64,000 nt of DNA, taken from contig NZ_CP098502.1 in assembly GCF_024220175.1 (NCBI RefSeq), positions 372,001 through 436,000 of the forward strand, in the 5' to 3' direction. Within the stretch, counting starts at the first letter, position 1; each line of letters starts with the position of its first letter. Shown here piece after piece: positions 51,619 to 60,361 of the stretch. The position numbers and the translations under genes were made by a program. Below the pieces are notes generated by a model. That model saw nothing but the letters and a program-made list of their open reading frames with translations. It searched no databases and was not told the DNA's origin. Source of the DNA: Paraconexibacter antarcticus. GTDB lineage: Bacteria; Actinomycetota; Thermoleophilia; Solirubrobacterales; Solirubrobacteraceae.

Positions 51619-52643
51619 GGACGGATCAGCGCCTCGACCCGGTCGGCGTACGCGTCGGCCCCGAAGCGTCGCGCGGCCACCCGGGCGGCCGCGCTCATCG
51701 CCGCCCGGTCGCCCAGCACGCGCAGGACGCCGGCCGCGAGCTGGTCCGGTGAGCCCGGGTCGACGAGCACGCCGGTCACGCCGTCCTCGACGACCTCGGC
51801 GAGGCCCCCGACCCGCGTCGCCACGACGGGGGTGCCGACCGCCATCGCCTCACTGAGCACCGTGCCGAACGGCTCCTGGTGCGACGGGGCGACGAGCACG
51901 TCGAGGTGCCGCATGACGCCCGGCGCGTTCGCGACCCAGGGCAGGTGCTCGACGCTCGTCGCGGCGCGGACCTCCTCGAGGTAGCCCGGATCGCTGTCGT
52001 ACGGGTCGTCGCCCATGACGATGATGCGCACGCCGGGCAGCGCCTCGCGCAGCGCGGGCGCCGCGCGGATGAGGTCCATCACGCCCTTGCGCGGCTCGAT
52101 GCGCCCGACGAAGCCGACGATCGGCCCGGCGGGGACCGCGCTGCCGTTCGTCCCGTGCATGAGCTCGGGCCACGGCGCGATCGCCGGCGGCGGGTCGAGC
52201 TCGACCGGGCAGTGGACGACGTGGGCGTGCAGGCCGTCGAGCCGGTCGGCGACCGCCTGCGAGTCGGCGAGGACGACCTTCGCGTGGTGCCAGTGCCGCG
52301 GGACCCGGTCGACGATGTCGTGCACGTGGAGGACCGTGTGGTGATGGCGGAGCGCCGGAAGGAGCCGTCCGCAGACCGTCGAGTTGAGGTAGACGACGTC
52401 GTGCTCGCGGGCGAGGCGCAGCGCTCGCGGCCACGCGGCGACCGCCCGCGCGCCCTCGCCGGCGCCGAGCCCGCCGACGTCGAGCTTCACGTGCCGGAAG
52501 CCCTCCTCGGTGAGCGGACCGTCGTCGCCCGGCGTGCTCATCGTCACGTCCCAGCCGCGGTCGCGCAGGCGCTGCGACAGCCGCAGGAAGCCCACCTCGG
52601 CACCGCCGGGGTGATCGACCGGATGCACGCCGAGCAGCCGCAT
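51615..52643 (-). CDS. GT4-family glycosyltransferase
   Basis: A 342-residue GT-B enzyme. The first strand RLLGVHPVDHPGGAEVGFL has the GGAE loop common in GT4 transferases that build surface glycans. VVLADSQAVADRL precedes the donor domain, which has IVGFVGRIEPRKGVMDLI and PSHQEPFGTVLSEAMAVG with the conserved Glu. The start ATG directly abuts the stop of the GT2-like gene. Specificity is unknown. Confidence 0.9.
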   Translation of the reverse strand: MRLLGVHPVDHPGGAEVGFLRLSQRLRDRGWDVTMSTPGDDGPLTEEGFRHVKLDVGGLGAGEGARAVAAWPRALRLAREHDVVYLNSTVCGRLLPALRHHHTVLHVHDIVDRVPRHWHHAKVVLADSQAVADRLDGLHAHVVHCPVELDPPPAIAPWPELMHGTNGSAVPAGPIVGFVGRIEPRKGVMDLIRAAPALREALPGVRIIVMGDDPYDSDPGYLEEVRAATSVEHLPWVANAPGVMRHLDVLVAPSHQEPFGTVLSEAMAVGTPVVATRVGGLAEVVEDGVTGVLVDPGSPDQLAAGVLRVLGDRAAMSAAARVAARRFGADAYADRVEALIRP

Positions 52644-53564
52644 TCAGCGCACCGGCTCCACGTCGTGCCTCGCCGCCACGTCCCCGCGCGCGGCGGCGAA
52701 GAACGCGCGGATCTCCTCCTCCGGCGCGACCGGGTCGTTCTTCACGCTGTGGATGATGGCGAACCCGCGCGCCTTCAGCGCGGGCGGCCGGTCCGGGAGC
52801 CCGCGATGGGACAGCCCGAAGACCGCCGGCAGGTCGCGCAGGCCGAAGCCGCAGGCGCGCGTCATCGCGCCGAGCACCATGTCGTCGCCGAGGCGGGCCT
52901 GCAGCCACCGCGACGGGTCGGCGAGCCAGCCGCGGGCCTCGAGCGTGGCGATGAGCGGCGCGGAGACGACGCAGCCCGCGGCGATGCAGTGCTCGCCGGG
53001 GACGTAGCCACGGGCGGCCGCGGCGTCGAGCACGCCGCGGATGCGCGGGTCGGCGGGCCGGACCCACCAGGGGCGGCGCGGCGGGCGGCGCCAGGCCCAG
53101 ACGGGCCGGCGGTGGCGGGCGACCTCGGCGCCGATGGCGCGGACGTCCCGCACGTCGCCGTTGCACGTGCGGTGGCAGGAGCCGAGGAGGCCGTCGGCCG
53201 GCTGCAGCGCGTCCTCGATCCGGGTCGCGAACGGGCCGATGACGAGCGCGTCCGCGTCGAGGCGCAGGACCCAGGCACCGGGGCGGTGGGCCGCGCACCA
53301 GGCCAGGGCGGCGAGTGTCCCGGCCGTCGTCGCGCCGAGCGTCGGGATGCCCCGGCCGCGACGTGGGTTCGGGACGACGTGGACGGTGAGGCCGGCCGGG
53401 GCGGGCCAGGTTCGCGGCGCCGGGTCGCGGCCGCCCTCGTCGTCGACGACGAGCACGTCGCGGGCGGCGGGCTCGTGCGCGGCGAGCGCCTGCAGCAGAT
53501 CGGTGACCCGGTCCCGGTCGGTGGTCCCCGCGGCGGCGAGGATGGCGACGACGAAGGAGGGCAC
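52644..53564 (-). CDS. GT2-like glycosyltransferase
   Basis: A 306-residue GT-A-fold protein. The nucleotide-binding start is VVAILAAAGTTDRDRVTDLL, then DVLVVDDEGG, and WVLRLDADALVIGP holds the DxD metal motif. GDDMVLGAMTRACGFGL supplies the acidic catalytic-side residues. Length and order fit the family, although sequence in the middle (HRRPVWAWRRPPRRPWW) is unusually Trp/Arg-rich. The GTG start has TAGGCT eight bases upstream, nearly the same as the GNAT gene's promoter. It is the first gene of the three-transferase operon. Confidence 0.8.
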   Translation of the reverse strand: MPSFVVAILAAAGTTDRDRVTDLLQALAAHEPAARDVLVVDDEGGRDPAPRTWPAPAGLTVHVVPNPRRGRGIPTLGATTAGTLAALAWCAAHRPGAWVLRLDADALVIGPFATRIEDALQPADGLLGSCHRTCNGDVRDVRAIGAEVARHRRPVWAWRRPPRRPWWVRPADPRIRGVLDAAAARGYVPGEHCIAAGCVVSAPLIATLEARGWLADPSRWLQARLGDDMVLGAMTRACGFGLRDLPAVFGLSHRGLPDRPPALKARGFAIIHSVKNDPVAPEEEIRAFFAAARGDVAARHDVEPVR

Positions 53565-53572
53565 CGCGGGTC

Positions 53573-53578
53573 AGCCTA
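53573..53578 (-). promoter_or_regulatory. -10 box of the three-glycosyltransferase operon
   Basis: TAGGCT on the minus strand, eight bases before the GTG at 53564. The divergent GT4 gene at 53607 has TAGCCT at 53586. Confidence 0.45.
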
Positions 53579-53606
53579 GTGCCAATAGCCTCCGGGATCC
53601 TGAACG

Positions 53607-54668
53607 ATGCGCGTCCTCGTCGACACGACCTTCGCCCTCCGCGGCCCGACCGGCACCGGCGTCTACCTCGCCCGGCTGCTCGACGAGCTCCCGAGGCTCG
53701 GCGTCGAGGTCGTCGAGGCGCAGAACGAGGCCCGCCGCGCGCCGGCCGGCGGGGGCTGGCGCAGCGGGCTGAACCTCGGCGTCGACACGTGGTGGACGAG
53801 CGTCGAGCTGCCGCGGCGGGCGCGCGCCGCGCGAGCCGACCTCATCCACCATCCGCTCCCGGCACGCTGCCCGGTCGCGCCGGTGCCGCAGGTCGTGACC
53901 GTGCACGACCTCGCGTTCGAGCGGGTGCCGGAGTGCTTCGATCCGGTCTTCCGCCGCTTCGCGTCGGTGACGCACCGCGCCGCCGCCCGCCATGCGGAGG
54001 CGGTCATCTGCGTCTCGCGGACGACGGCGCTCGACGTCCGCGCGCGGTGGGGCGTGCCCGAGGAGCGGATCGTCGTCGCCCGCCACGGGCCGGGGCAGGA
54101 GGTCGACACGAGCCGCCCGCGGCCGGGGGCGGCCCACTTCCTCTACATCGGGGATGACGAGCCGCGTAAGAATCTGCCCCTGCTGCTCGAGGCGCATCGT
54201 GCGCTCCGCGCGATGTCGCAGACGGCCGTGCCGCCGCTCGTCCTGGCCGGGACGGTCGACCCGCTCATCGCGAGCGGCAGCGCCGACCGCGACGGGCACG
54301 GACGCGCGGTGCGGCTCGTCGACCGGCCCGAACCCGAGGCGCTCGCCACGCTGCTGGCCGACGCGGTCGCGCTCGTCCTGCCGAGCCTCTTCGAGGGCTT
54401 CGGCCTGACGGCGCTGGAGGCGATGGCCGCGGGGGTCCCGGTCATCGCCGCGCGGTCACCCGGGCTCGTCGAGACGTGCGGCGACGCGGCGCTCTACGCG
54501 AACCCCCACGACGCGAACGACCTCGCCCACGTGCTGGACCGCGTCGCGGGGGATGCGGCCCTCCGCCGCGACATGTCGGAGCGCGGGCGCCGTCACGCCG
54601 CGGAGTTCAGCTGGGCACGGGCCGCGCGTGCCCACGTGCAGGCCTATAACCTCGCGCTCGATGGCTGA
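53607..54668 (+). CDS. GT4-family glycosyltransferase
   Basis: A 353-residue GT-B enzyme similar in plan to the mannosyl-transferases of mycobacterial-type glycan loci. It opens with VLVDTTFALRGPTGTGVYLA and has VVTVHDLAFERVPECF. The donor domain contains FLYIGDDEPRKNLPLLLEA and PSLFEGFGLTALEAMAAG with the conserved Glu. It overlaps the next gene by eight bases (ATGGCTGA). Sugar specificity unknown. Confidence 0.9.
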   Translation: MRVLVDTTFALRGPTGTGVYLARLLDELPRLGVEVVEAQNEARRAPAGGGWRSGLNLGVDTWWTSVELPRRARAARADLIHHPLPARCPVAPVPQVVTVHDLAFERVPECFDPVFRRFASVTHRAAARHAEAVICVSRTTALDVRARWGVPEERIVVARHGPGQEVDTSRPRPGAAHFLYIGDDEPRKNLPLLLEAHRALRAMSQTAVPPLVLAGTVDPLIASGSADRDGHGRAVRLVDRPEPEALATLLADAVALVLPSLFEGFGLTALEAMAAGVPVIAARSPGLVETCGDAALYANPHDANDLAHVLDRVAGDAALRRDMSERGRRHAAEFSWARAARAHVQAYNLALDG

Positions 54669-55935
54669 CGGTCCCACCCCTGCCGACGGCGCCTGCACCC
54701 CTGCGTCGTCGCCACCCGGCCCCCCGGTCCGCCCCCTGCGCGTGGCCATTCTCGGGACGCGCGGCATCCCCGCCTCGTACAGCGGGTTCGAGACGGCGGC
54801 CGAGCAGCTCGCGAGCCGGCTCACCGCCAAGGGGCACGAGGTCATCGTCTACTGCCGCCCGCACGTCGTCGACCGGCGGCTGAAGGAGTGGAAGGGCGCG
54901 CGCCTCGTCCACATCCCGACGGTCCGCAACAAGTACCTGGACACCTTCACGCACACGTTCCTCTCGGCGGTGCACGCGGCGCGCACGCTCAAGCCCGACG
55001 TCGCGCTCTTCTTCATCGCCGGCAACTCGCCGATGTGTCTCATCACACGCGCCGCCGGCATCCCGACGGTCATCAACGTCGACGGCCTCGACAGCGACCG
55101 CTCGAAGTGGCCCGCGATCGCGAAGGGGTACCTGCGCTTCGCCGAGCGTCAGTCGCCGCGCTGGGCGGACACCGCGATCACCGACAGCCACGCCGTCGCC
55201 GAGATCTTCGCCGAGCGCTACGGCCGGCGGATCGGGGTCGTCCCCTACGGCGTCGAGGACCCGGGCTACGAGGGCACCGAGACCCTCGACCGCCTCGGCC
55301 TCGAGCCCGACAAGTACATCCTCTTCGTCGGGCGCCTCGAGCCCGAGAACAACCCGCACCTGCTCGTGGACGCCTTCGCGCGCATCCCCGAGGCGAAGGC
55401 CAAGGGCATGAAGCTCGTCATCGTCGGCGGCGCGCCCTACGCCGACGAGTACATCCGCCAGGTCCGCCGCAAGGGCGACCCGCGTGTCCTCTTCCCGGGC
55501 TACATCTTCGGGCAGGGCTACTGGGAGCTGCAGAAGCACGCCTACGTCTTCTGCGCCCCGACCGAGGTGGGCGGCACGCACCCCGTGATCCTCGAGGCGC
55601 TCGCCTCGGGGAACGCCGTCCTCGTGAACGACCACGCGCCGAACGTCGAGACGGTGGGGGACGCGGGCCTGACGTTCAGCGGGAAGGAGGGCGTGCCGTC
55701 GCTGACGGCGCAGCTCGAGCGGCTGCTGGCCGAGCCCGAGCTCGTCGCCGAGCTGCGGCTGAAGGCCCGCGAGCGGGCGAAGCGCTACTCGTGGGCGGCC
55801 GTGACGGATCAGTACGAGCAACTGCTCCGGCGGGCGGTCGATGCGGGTGGGCCTGGGCCGCTGCCGCCGGAGCTGGTGCACCGCGACGAGCCCTCGCAGG
55901 TCGCGGTACCGCCGACGTCCGGGCCTACCGCCTGA
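54661..55935 (+). CDS. GT4-family glycosyltransferase, DUF1972 amino-terminal domain
   Basis: A 424-residue transferase with the DUF1972 start seen in rhamnosyltransferase-like enzymes: VAILGTRGIPASYSGFETAA (about 30-49). INVDGLDSDRSKW and ITDSHAVAEIF follow. The donor domain has YILFVGRLEPENNPHLLV and a variant contact block, PTEVGGTHPVILEALASG, in which His replaces the usual Phe/Gly pair. A short Pro/Ala-rich amino-terminal extension and a Pro-rich tail flank the fold. Its end overlaps the convergent glycosidase gene by eleven bases. Confidence 0.9.
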   Translation: MADGPTPADGACTPASSPPGPPVRPLRVAILGTRGIPASYSGFETAAEQLASRLTAKGHEVIVYCRPHVVDRRLKEWKGARLVHIPTVRNKYLDTFTHTFLSAVHAARTLKPDVALFFIAGNSPMCLITRAAGIPTVINVDGLDSDRSKWPAIAKGYLRFAERQSPRWADTAITDSHAVAEIFAERYGRRIGVVPYGVEDPGYEGTETLDRLGLEPDKYILFVGRLEPENNPHLLVDAFARIPEAKAKGMKLVIVGGAPYADEYIRQVRRKGDPRVLFPGYIFGQGYWELQKHAYVFCAPTEVGGTHPVILEALASGNAVLVNDHAPNVETVGDAGLTFSGKEGVPSLTAQLERLLAEPELVAELRLKARERAKRYSWAAVTDQYEQLLRRAVDAGGPGPLPPELVHRDEPSQVAVPPTSGPTA

Positions 55936-57532
55936 CGGAGAACGCCACCGACCGCGACCGCCACACGTGCCCGGTCGCGTCCTTCCACGCCAGCCGCACC
56001 GCACCGCTGCCCGGCACGCCGATGGTGTGGAGGATGTAGTGGCGCCTGCCCTTGGTCTTCAGCGAGCCGAGGCGGCGGTACTTCTTCCCCTTCTTCGTCC
56101 GGTACTCCACCGTCACGCGTACGGCCTTGCCCGCCGGCGCGACCCGCGGCGTGCCCCAGATCTGCAGGCGACGGGACTTCCCCACGACGCGCTTGGGCAG
56201 GTAGATCGCCATCGCGTACGCGGCGTACGAGGGCTTCTTCACGCCGGCGGCGGTCATGAGCCCGGTCTGGAAGGTCGAGCCGAAGGGGTCCTTCCCCGGC
56301 ACGGGCTTGTCGTCGACGAGCAGGAACTGGGAGAGCGTCTTCACGTAGCGCGACCTGTACGCCCGGTACTCGGCCTCGTTGTCGTACGCGGCCTGCTGGC
56401 CGGGCGTGACGCCCGTGGGGTCGGGCGGGTCGGTCTGGTAGCCGAACTCGGTGAGGTAGAGCGGGACGTCCTTGCCCTTCTTCGGCAGCGGCTGGCGGTA
56501 GCGCTGGTAGATGCGGCGGAGGATGCGCTCCATGTCGTCGAGGTTCGCGATCGTCACCGCGTCGGTGCCGGTGGGGCGGGTGTGCGGGCTGAAGAAGAGC
56601 TCGTACGGGTGGGTCGCGTAGCCCGTGGCCTGGAAGAGCGCCGGGTGCTGGGCCGGGAAGTCCGCCAGCGCGTTGGGCCCGACCGGGCAGCTGCGGATCT
56701 GGGCGGAGGTGCCCTTGTAGGCCTGCAGGTGGTCGTCGAGGCAGTAGAGCTGGCGCAGGAAGCGCAGCGCCGCGATCGGCCGCGACTCGCCCTTGACGTT
56801 CAGGCCCTTGGGGGCGGTATCGCCGATGAGGATCGTGTCGCCGGCGTGCCCGGTGCTCTGCAGCGCGGTCCACGCGTTGTCGACGAGGCCGCGGTAGATG
56901 ATCGGGGACGTCTCGACCCAGGCGTTCTTGCCGCGCGGGTCGCGGCTCCACTGCGGGGTGAGCCACCCGCCCTGGTTCGGCTCGTTCCAGATCGACCAGT
57001 AGCGGACCTTCGGCAGCGCGACGCCGCCGACGAGGTAGTTGCCGTCGTAGCGGACGCCGAGCGCGTGCACGAAGTCCCCGAACTCCTTGCGGTTCGGGTC
57101 GAACGTCTTGTCGAGCTCCGGGCGGTCGGGGGTGCCGGTCGCCCAGTTCGGCGCGGGCGAGGTGACGTTGAAGTTCACCGCGATGTGCCGCTCCTGCGCG
57201 AGCTTCACGATCTGGTCGTACTTGTCCCACGCGGCCTGCGAATAGGCGGCGGGGTTGCTCGCGTCGAACGCCGGCATCGTCGGCGCGTCCGGATCGGGCG
57301 CGATCTGCTTCCAGAAGACGCTGACGCGGATGCGGTCCACGCCGAGCAGCTGGAGCGTGTCCATCGCCGACCGCGTGCCGTCGGGGGTGTTGAAGATGAG
57401 CTGGTTGTCGTCCTGGAACATCGACTCGAGGTTCGAGTCGGCGTGGGCCGCGGGCGCGGCGACGCCCAGGGCGGCGGTCAGCGCGACGAGACAGGTCGCG
57501 GCGTTCTTCAGGAGCTGAGAGCGTGCAGGCAT
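55925..57532 (-). CDS. Secreted glycoside hydrolase, clan GH-A, with carboxy-terminal beta domain
   Basis: A 535-residue exported TIM-barrel glycosidase. The signal peptide spans about 1-31 (LVALTAALGVAAPAAHA). The acid/base Glu is in SIWNEPN and the nucleophile is probably the Glu of YLTEFGYQ, a retaining clan-A pair. Residues from about 440 on form a lysine- and arginine-rich beta domain that may bind the cell wall or glycan. Related in plan to the glycosidase at 30198. The open frame continues upstream through shadow sequence; ATG 57532 starts a clean signal peptide. No ribosome binding site is obvious. Confidence 0.84.
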   Translation of the reverse strand: MPARSQLLKNAATCLVALTAALGVAAPAAHADSNLESMFQDDNQLIFNTPDGTRSAMDTLQLLGVDRIRVSVFWKQIAPDPDAPTMPAFDASNPAAYSQAAWDKYDQIVKLAQERHIAVNFNVTSPAPNWATGTPDRPELDKTFDPNRKEFGDFVHALGVRYDGNYLVGGVALPKVRYWSIWNEPNQGGWLTPQWSRDPRGKNAWVETSPIIYRGLVDNAWTALQSTGHAGDTILIGDTAPKGLNVKGESRPIAALRFLRQLYCLDDHLQAYKGTSAQIRSCPVGPNALADFPAQHPALFQATGYATHPYELFFSPHTRPTGTDAVTIANLDDMERILRRIYQRYRQPLPKKGKDVPLYLTEFGYQTDPPDPTGVTPGQQAAYDNEAEYRAYRSRYVKTLSQFLLVDDKPVPGKDPFGSTFQTGLMTAAGVKKPSYAAYAMAIYLPKRVVGKSRRLQIWGTPRVAPAGKAVRVTVEYRTKKGKKYRRLGSLKTKGRRHYILHTIGVPGSGAVRLAWKDATGHVWRSRSVAFSVRR

Positions 57533-57567
57533 ACGAGAGGGGTGGTGAGTCCGGGACCCGCGAAGGG

Positions 57568-59733
57568 TCACGGAGTTGCGGCGGCGGACGACTTCTTGGC
57601 GGTGGACGCACCCGTCGCCGCGGGGGCGGGGGCCTGGCGGCTCGCCTCGAGGAACAGTGTCACACCCTCCGTGGACCGCGGGTCGAGGTAGAGCGCGGGC
57701 CCGAGCTCCTTCAGCGCCTGATGCGCGCCGCCGTGCGCGAGGTCGAACTCGGCGAGCGTGAGCCAGCTCGTGGCGTTCTGCGGCTGCAGGTTCACGGCGC
57801 GCTCGAGCGCCGCGCGGGCCGCCGTCGGGTTCTTCGCGGCGCTCTCGACGGCGGACAGGTCGAGGAGCGGGTCGATCGACAGCGGGTCGCGGTCGTGTGC
57901 CTTCACGGCGGCCGCCCGCGCCTCGTCGAGCTTGTTCTGGCCGAGGAGCGCGAGCGACTCGTTGCCGGCCGCCACCGAGCGCAGCGGCTGCCACGTCGAC
58001 CACGCGAAGGCGAGGGCGAGGACGACGGTCGCGGCCGCCGCCCCGGCGGCGACCCGGCTGCGCAGGCCGGCCTGCAGGCGCTCGCGCCACGGCGCCTGCG
58101 CGGCGCCGGCGCCGGCGACGCCGTCGCCGACGAGCGCGAGGCGGTGGTCCCCCCGCCCGGCGACCCACCCCGCGCAGAGCAGGGCGACGACGGCGTCGCC
58201 GGGGACGAACCACGTCCAGTCCACCGCCGAGTGCACCCCGAAGACGAGGACGATCGAGGTGAGCGTGAGCAGCCCGACCCGCTCGGGGCCGAACGGTTCC
58301 TGGCGCCAGCGGGCCGGGGTCAGGCCCGTCGTGCGGGCGGCGGTGACGAACCACGCGATCATGAGCGCGAAGCTGGCGAGCAGCCCGAGCAGGCCGAGGT
58401 CGGCGGCCGTCTGGAAGAGGTAGCCGTGGGCGTGGCGGACCTCGTAGCCGTCCTTGCGGAACCGCTGGCGCGCCGTCGCGAAGCCGCCCGCGCCCGCGCC
58501 GTACAGGGGCCGCGCCTTGTAGATCTTGATCGCCTGGTCGAAGTACGTCGCACGCACCGAGCCGACGGCGGTCAGGCGCCCGGGGTCGTTCGCGGGGGTG
58601 ACGGCGTTCGGGTCCGTCAGCTGCGTCCACGTGTGCGAGATCGAGCCGCCGAGGCCGCGCTGGGAGCCGGCGAGCTTCGCGGCGAAGGCGACGGGGACGA
58701 GCGCGAGGACGACGAAGCAGACGATCGCGAAGCGGCGGCGCGCGAGCAGGGTCGGCGCCTGCCGCGAGCGGAAGAACCCGATCGCCAGCGCCGCCGCCCC
58801 GAGCACGAGGACGAGCATCACGAGCGCGACGCCGAACTCGTGACCCGCCGTCGTGCGCAGGTCGAGCGGGACGCGGTCCTTGCTCAGCGCGTCCTTCTGG
58901 AAGGCCCAGCCGCTGACGACGGCGGCCCCGAGCAGCGCCGGCGTGAGGACGGCGACGCCGCGCAGCCGCAGCGGCACGACGAGGAACCAGAAGCCCGCCC
59001 CGACGAGCGCCGCCAGGATCGAGCCGCGCGAGTAGGCGAGCAGGACGACGACGAGCAGCAGGCCGAGGAGCGGCGTCGCCAGCGCGTTGACCGCCGCGTG
59101 GCCGGTCCGGCGGGCGCCGAGCCACAGGCAGCCGGGGACGCCGAGCGCGGCCATGAGCCCGATCGCGTTCCAGTACCCGAAGGGCTCGCGCAGGCGGGCG
59201 TACGTCTCGTCGGGGGCGAGCCACGCCGGGAAGATCTTCGTCAGCAGCGCGTAACCGGAGACGATCGCGGTCGCGGCGAGCACGGCCCACAGGACCGCCG
59301 CCCAGCGTTGCGGCGCGAGGCGGACGAGCGCGATGCCGGACGCGAACGTCGCGAGGTAGGCGAGCGTGCGCGCGCTCTCGAGCCACGCGTCGTGGGGCTG
59401 CACGGCCCAGCCGATCGAGGCGATCGTCACGGCGGTCAGCACGCCGAAGAGCGCGAGCGACAGCCCGCCGTGCAGGCGCCGCGCGCCCGTCAGCAGCAGT
59501 GCCGCGGCGCCGACGAGGCCACCGAGGATCTGCAGGCCCATCTCGACCCTGGTCGTCGGGCCGAGGCTCAGGCCGCCGCCGCCCTCGAACGTCACCGCGC
59601 TCAGCAGGAGCGCGAGCGCGCCGGCGAAGAGCAGGTCCGGCGTCGGGCGGCCGATCGTCGCGACCGGCCAGGCGGCGACCCGCGGGGGCCGCCGCGCGGA
59701 CCTAGGCGGTGCGTTGTACGCGGGTGCGGACAA
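57568..59733 (-). CDS. O-antigen ligase/Wzy-like membrane protein with TPR tail
   Basis: A 721-residue protein with about twelve hydrophobic segments in the first 530 residues. The long outer loop after residue 300 has NDPGRL and YGAGAGGFATARQRF, as in the Wzy_C/RfaL (O-antigen ligase) family, with HAHGYLFQTAADLGLLG beyond. The last 170 residues hold TPR-like helices (NKLDEARAAAVKAHDRDPLS, AALERAVNLQPQNATSWLTL). Such proteins polymerise or ligate glycan outside the membrane. The start is probably TTG, overlapping the next gene's stop by 32 bases. Ligase and polymerase cannot be told apart. Confidence 0.85.
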   Translation of the reverse strand: MSAPAYNAPPRSARRPPRVAAWPVATIGRPTPDLLFAGALALLLSAVTFEGGGGLSLGPTTRVEMGLQILGGLVGAAALLLTGARRLHGGLSLALFGVLTAVTIASIGWAVQPHDAWLESARTLAYLATFASGIALVRLAPQRWAAVLWAVLAATAIVSGYALLTKIFPAWLAPDETYARLREPFGYWNAIGLMAALGVPGCLWLGARRTGHAAVNALATPLLGLLLVVVLLAYSRGSILAALVGAGFWFLVVPLRLRGVAVLTPALLGAAVVSGWAFQKDALSKDRVPLDLRTTAGHEFGVALVMLVLVLGAAALAIGFFRSRQAPTLLARRRFAIVCFVVLALVPVAFAAKLAGSQRGLGGSISHTWTQLTDPNAVTPANDPGRLTAVGSVRATYFDQAIKIYKARPLYGAGAGGFATARQRFRKDGYEVRHAHGYLFQTAADLGLLGLLASFALMIAWFVTAARTTGLTPARWRQEPFGPERVGLLTLTSIVLVFGVHSAVDWTWFVPGDAVVALLCAGWVAGRGDHRLALVGDGVAGAGAAQAPWRERLQAGLRSRVAAGAAAATVVLALAFAWSTWQPLRSVAAGNESLALLGQNKLDEARAAAVKAHDRDPLSIDPLLDLSAVESAAKNPTAARAALERAVNLQPQNATSWLTLAEFDLAHGGAHQALKELGPALYLDPRSTEGVTLFLEASRQAPAPAATGASTAKKSSAAATP

Positions 59734-60361
59734 AGGTCCTGACCGGGGAGACGGCAGCGGCGATCGCGCCGAGACCGAGGAGGACGAGCACGACGACGAG
59801 CGGCGTCGGCAGGGAGTTCAGCGACGACAGGTCGCCGTGGCTCAGCGAGTCGGCGCGCACCTGGCGGCCCCCGACCTCGAACGCCGCCGGCGGCTTCTGC
59901 GCCACCTGTCCGACGGACGCGCGCTCCTGCGGACTCGCGGTCGCGAGCGCCTGGTCGTAGGCGTTGAGCCCGTTGCCGGTGGCCGCGCCGCCGCCGGGGG
60001 TGCCGGTCGTGCCGGCGGCGGGCCCACCCGCGGCAGCGCCCGTGCCGCCGCCGGTCCCGCCGGAACCGCTCGAGCCACCGAGGCCGAGCTGCCCGCGCCG
60101 GATGACGTCTCGGCAGTTGGTGTACTCGTCGACGTCCGTCGGGATGTGCTTCAGCGCGTTCGCGTAGTCGGCGGCGCTGTATTTCTTGTCGAGCTTGCCG
60201 TCGGTGGCGCAGTCGGAGATGACGGCCGAGCCGCTCGCGAACGCCGCCGTCGGGGCCGCGACGCTCGCCGTGAGGACGGCGACGGCGAGGCAGGAGCGCA
60301 CGCGGCTGCGGGTCTGGCGGGCTCGGGGGGACGAGGTCCTCGTCGTGCGCAACGTCTTCAC
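59702..60361 (-). CDS. Small exported protein with carboxy-terminal membrane anchor
   Basis: A 219-residue protein. A signal peptide covers about 15-43 (CLAVAVLTASVAAPTAAFA). Two cysteines (SDCATDG and TNCRDVI) probably form a disulfide in a small helical region with KYSAADYANALKHIPTD. A Gly-rich low-complexity stretch follows (about 100-130), and TPLVVVLVLLGLGAIAAAV (about 190-208) is a membrane segment with a basic cytoplasmic end. GGAGGT six bases before the GTG start is a good ribosome binding site. It lies between the Wzy-like and GT4 genes, with overlaps on both sides. Function unknown. Confidence 0.68.
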   Translation of the reverse strand: MKTLRTTRTSSPRARQTRSRVRSCLAVAVLTASVAAPTAAFASGSAVISDCATDGKLDKKYSAADYANALKHIPTDVDEYTNCRDVIRRGQLGLGGSSGSGGTGGGTGAAAGGPAAGTTGTPGGGAATGNGLNAYDQALATASPQERASVGQVAQKPPAAFEVGGRQVRADSLSHGDLSSLNSLPTPLVVVLVLLGLGAIAAAVSPVRTFVRTRVQRTA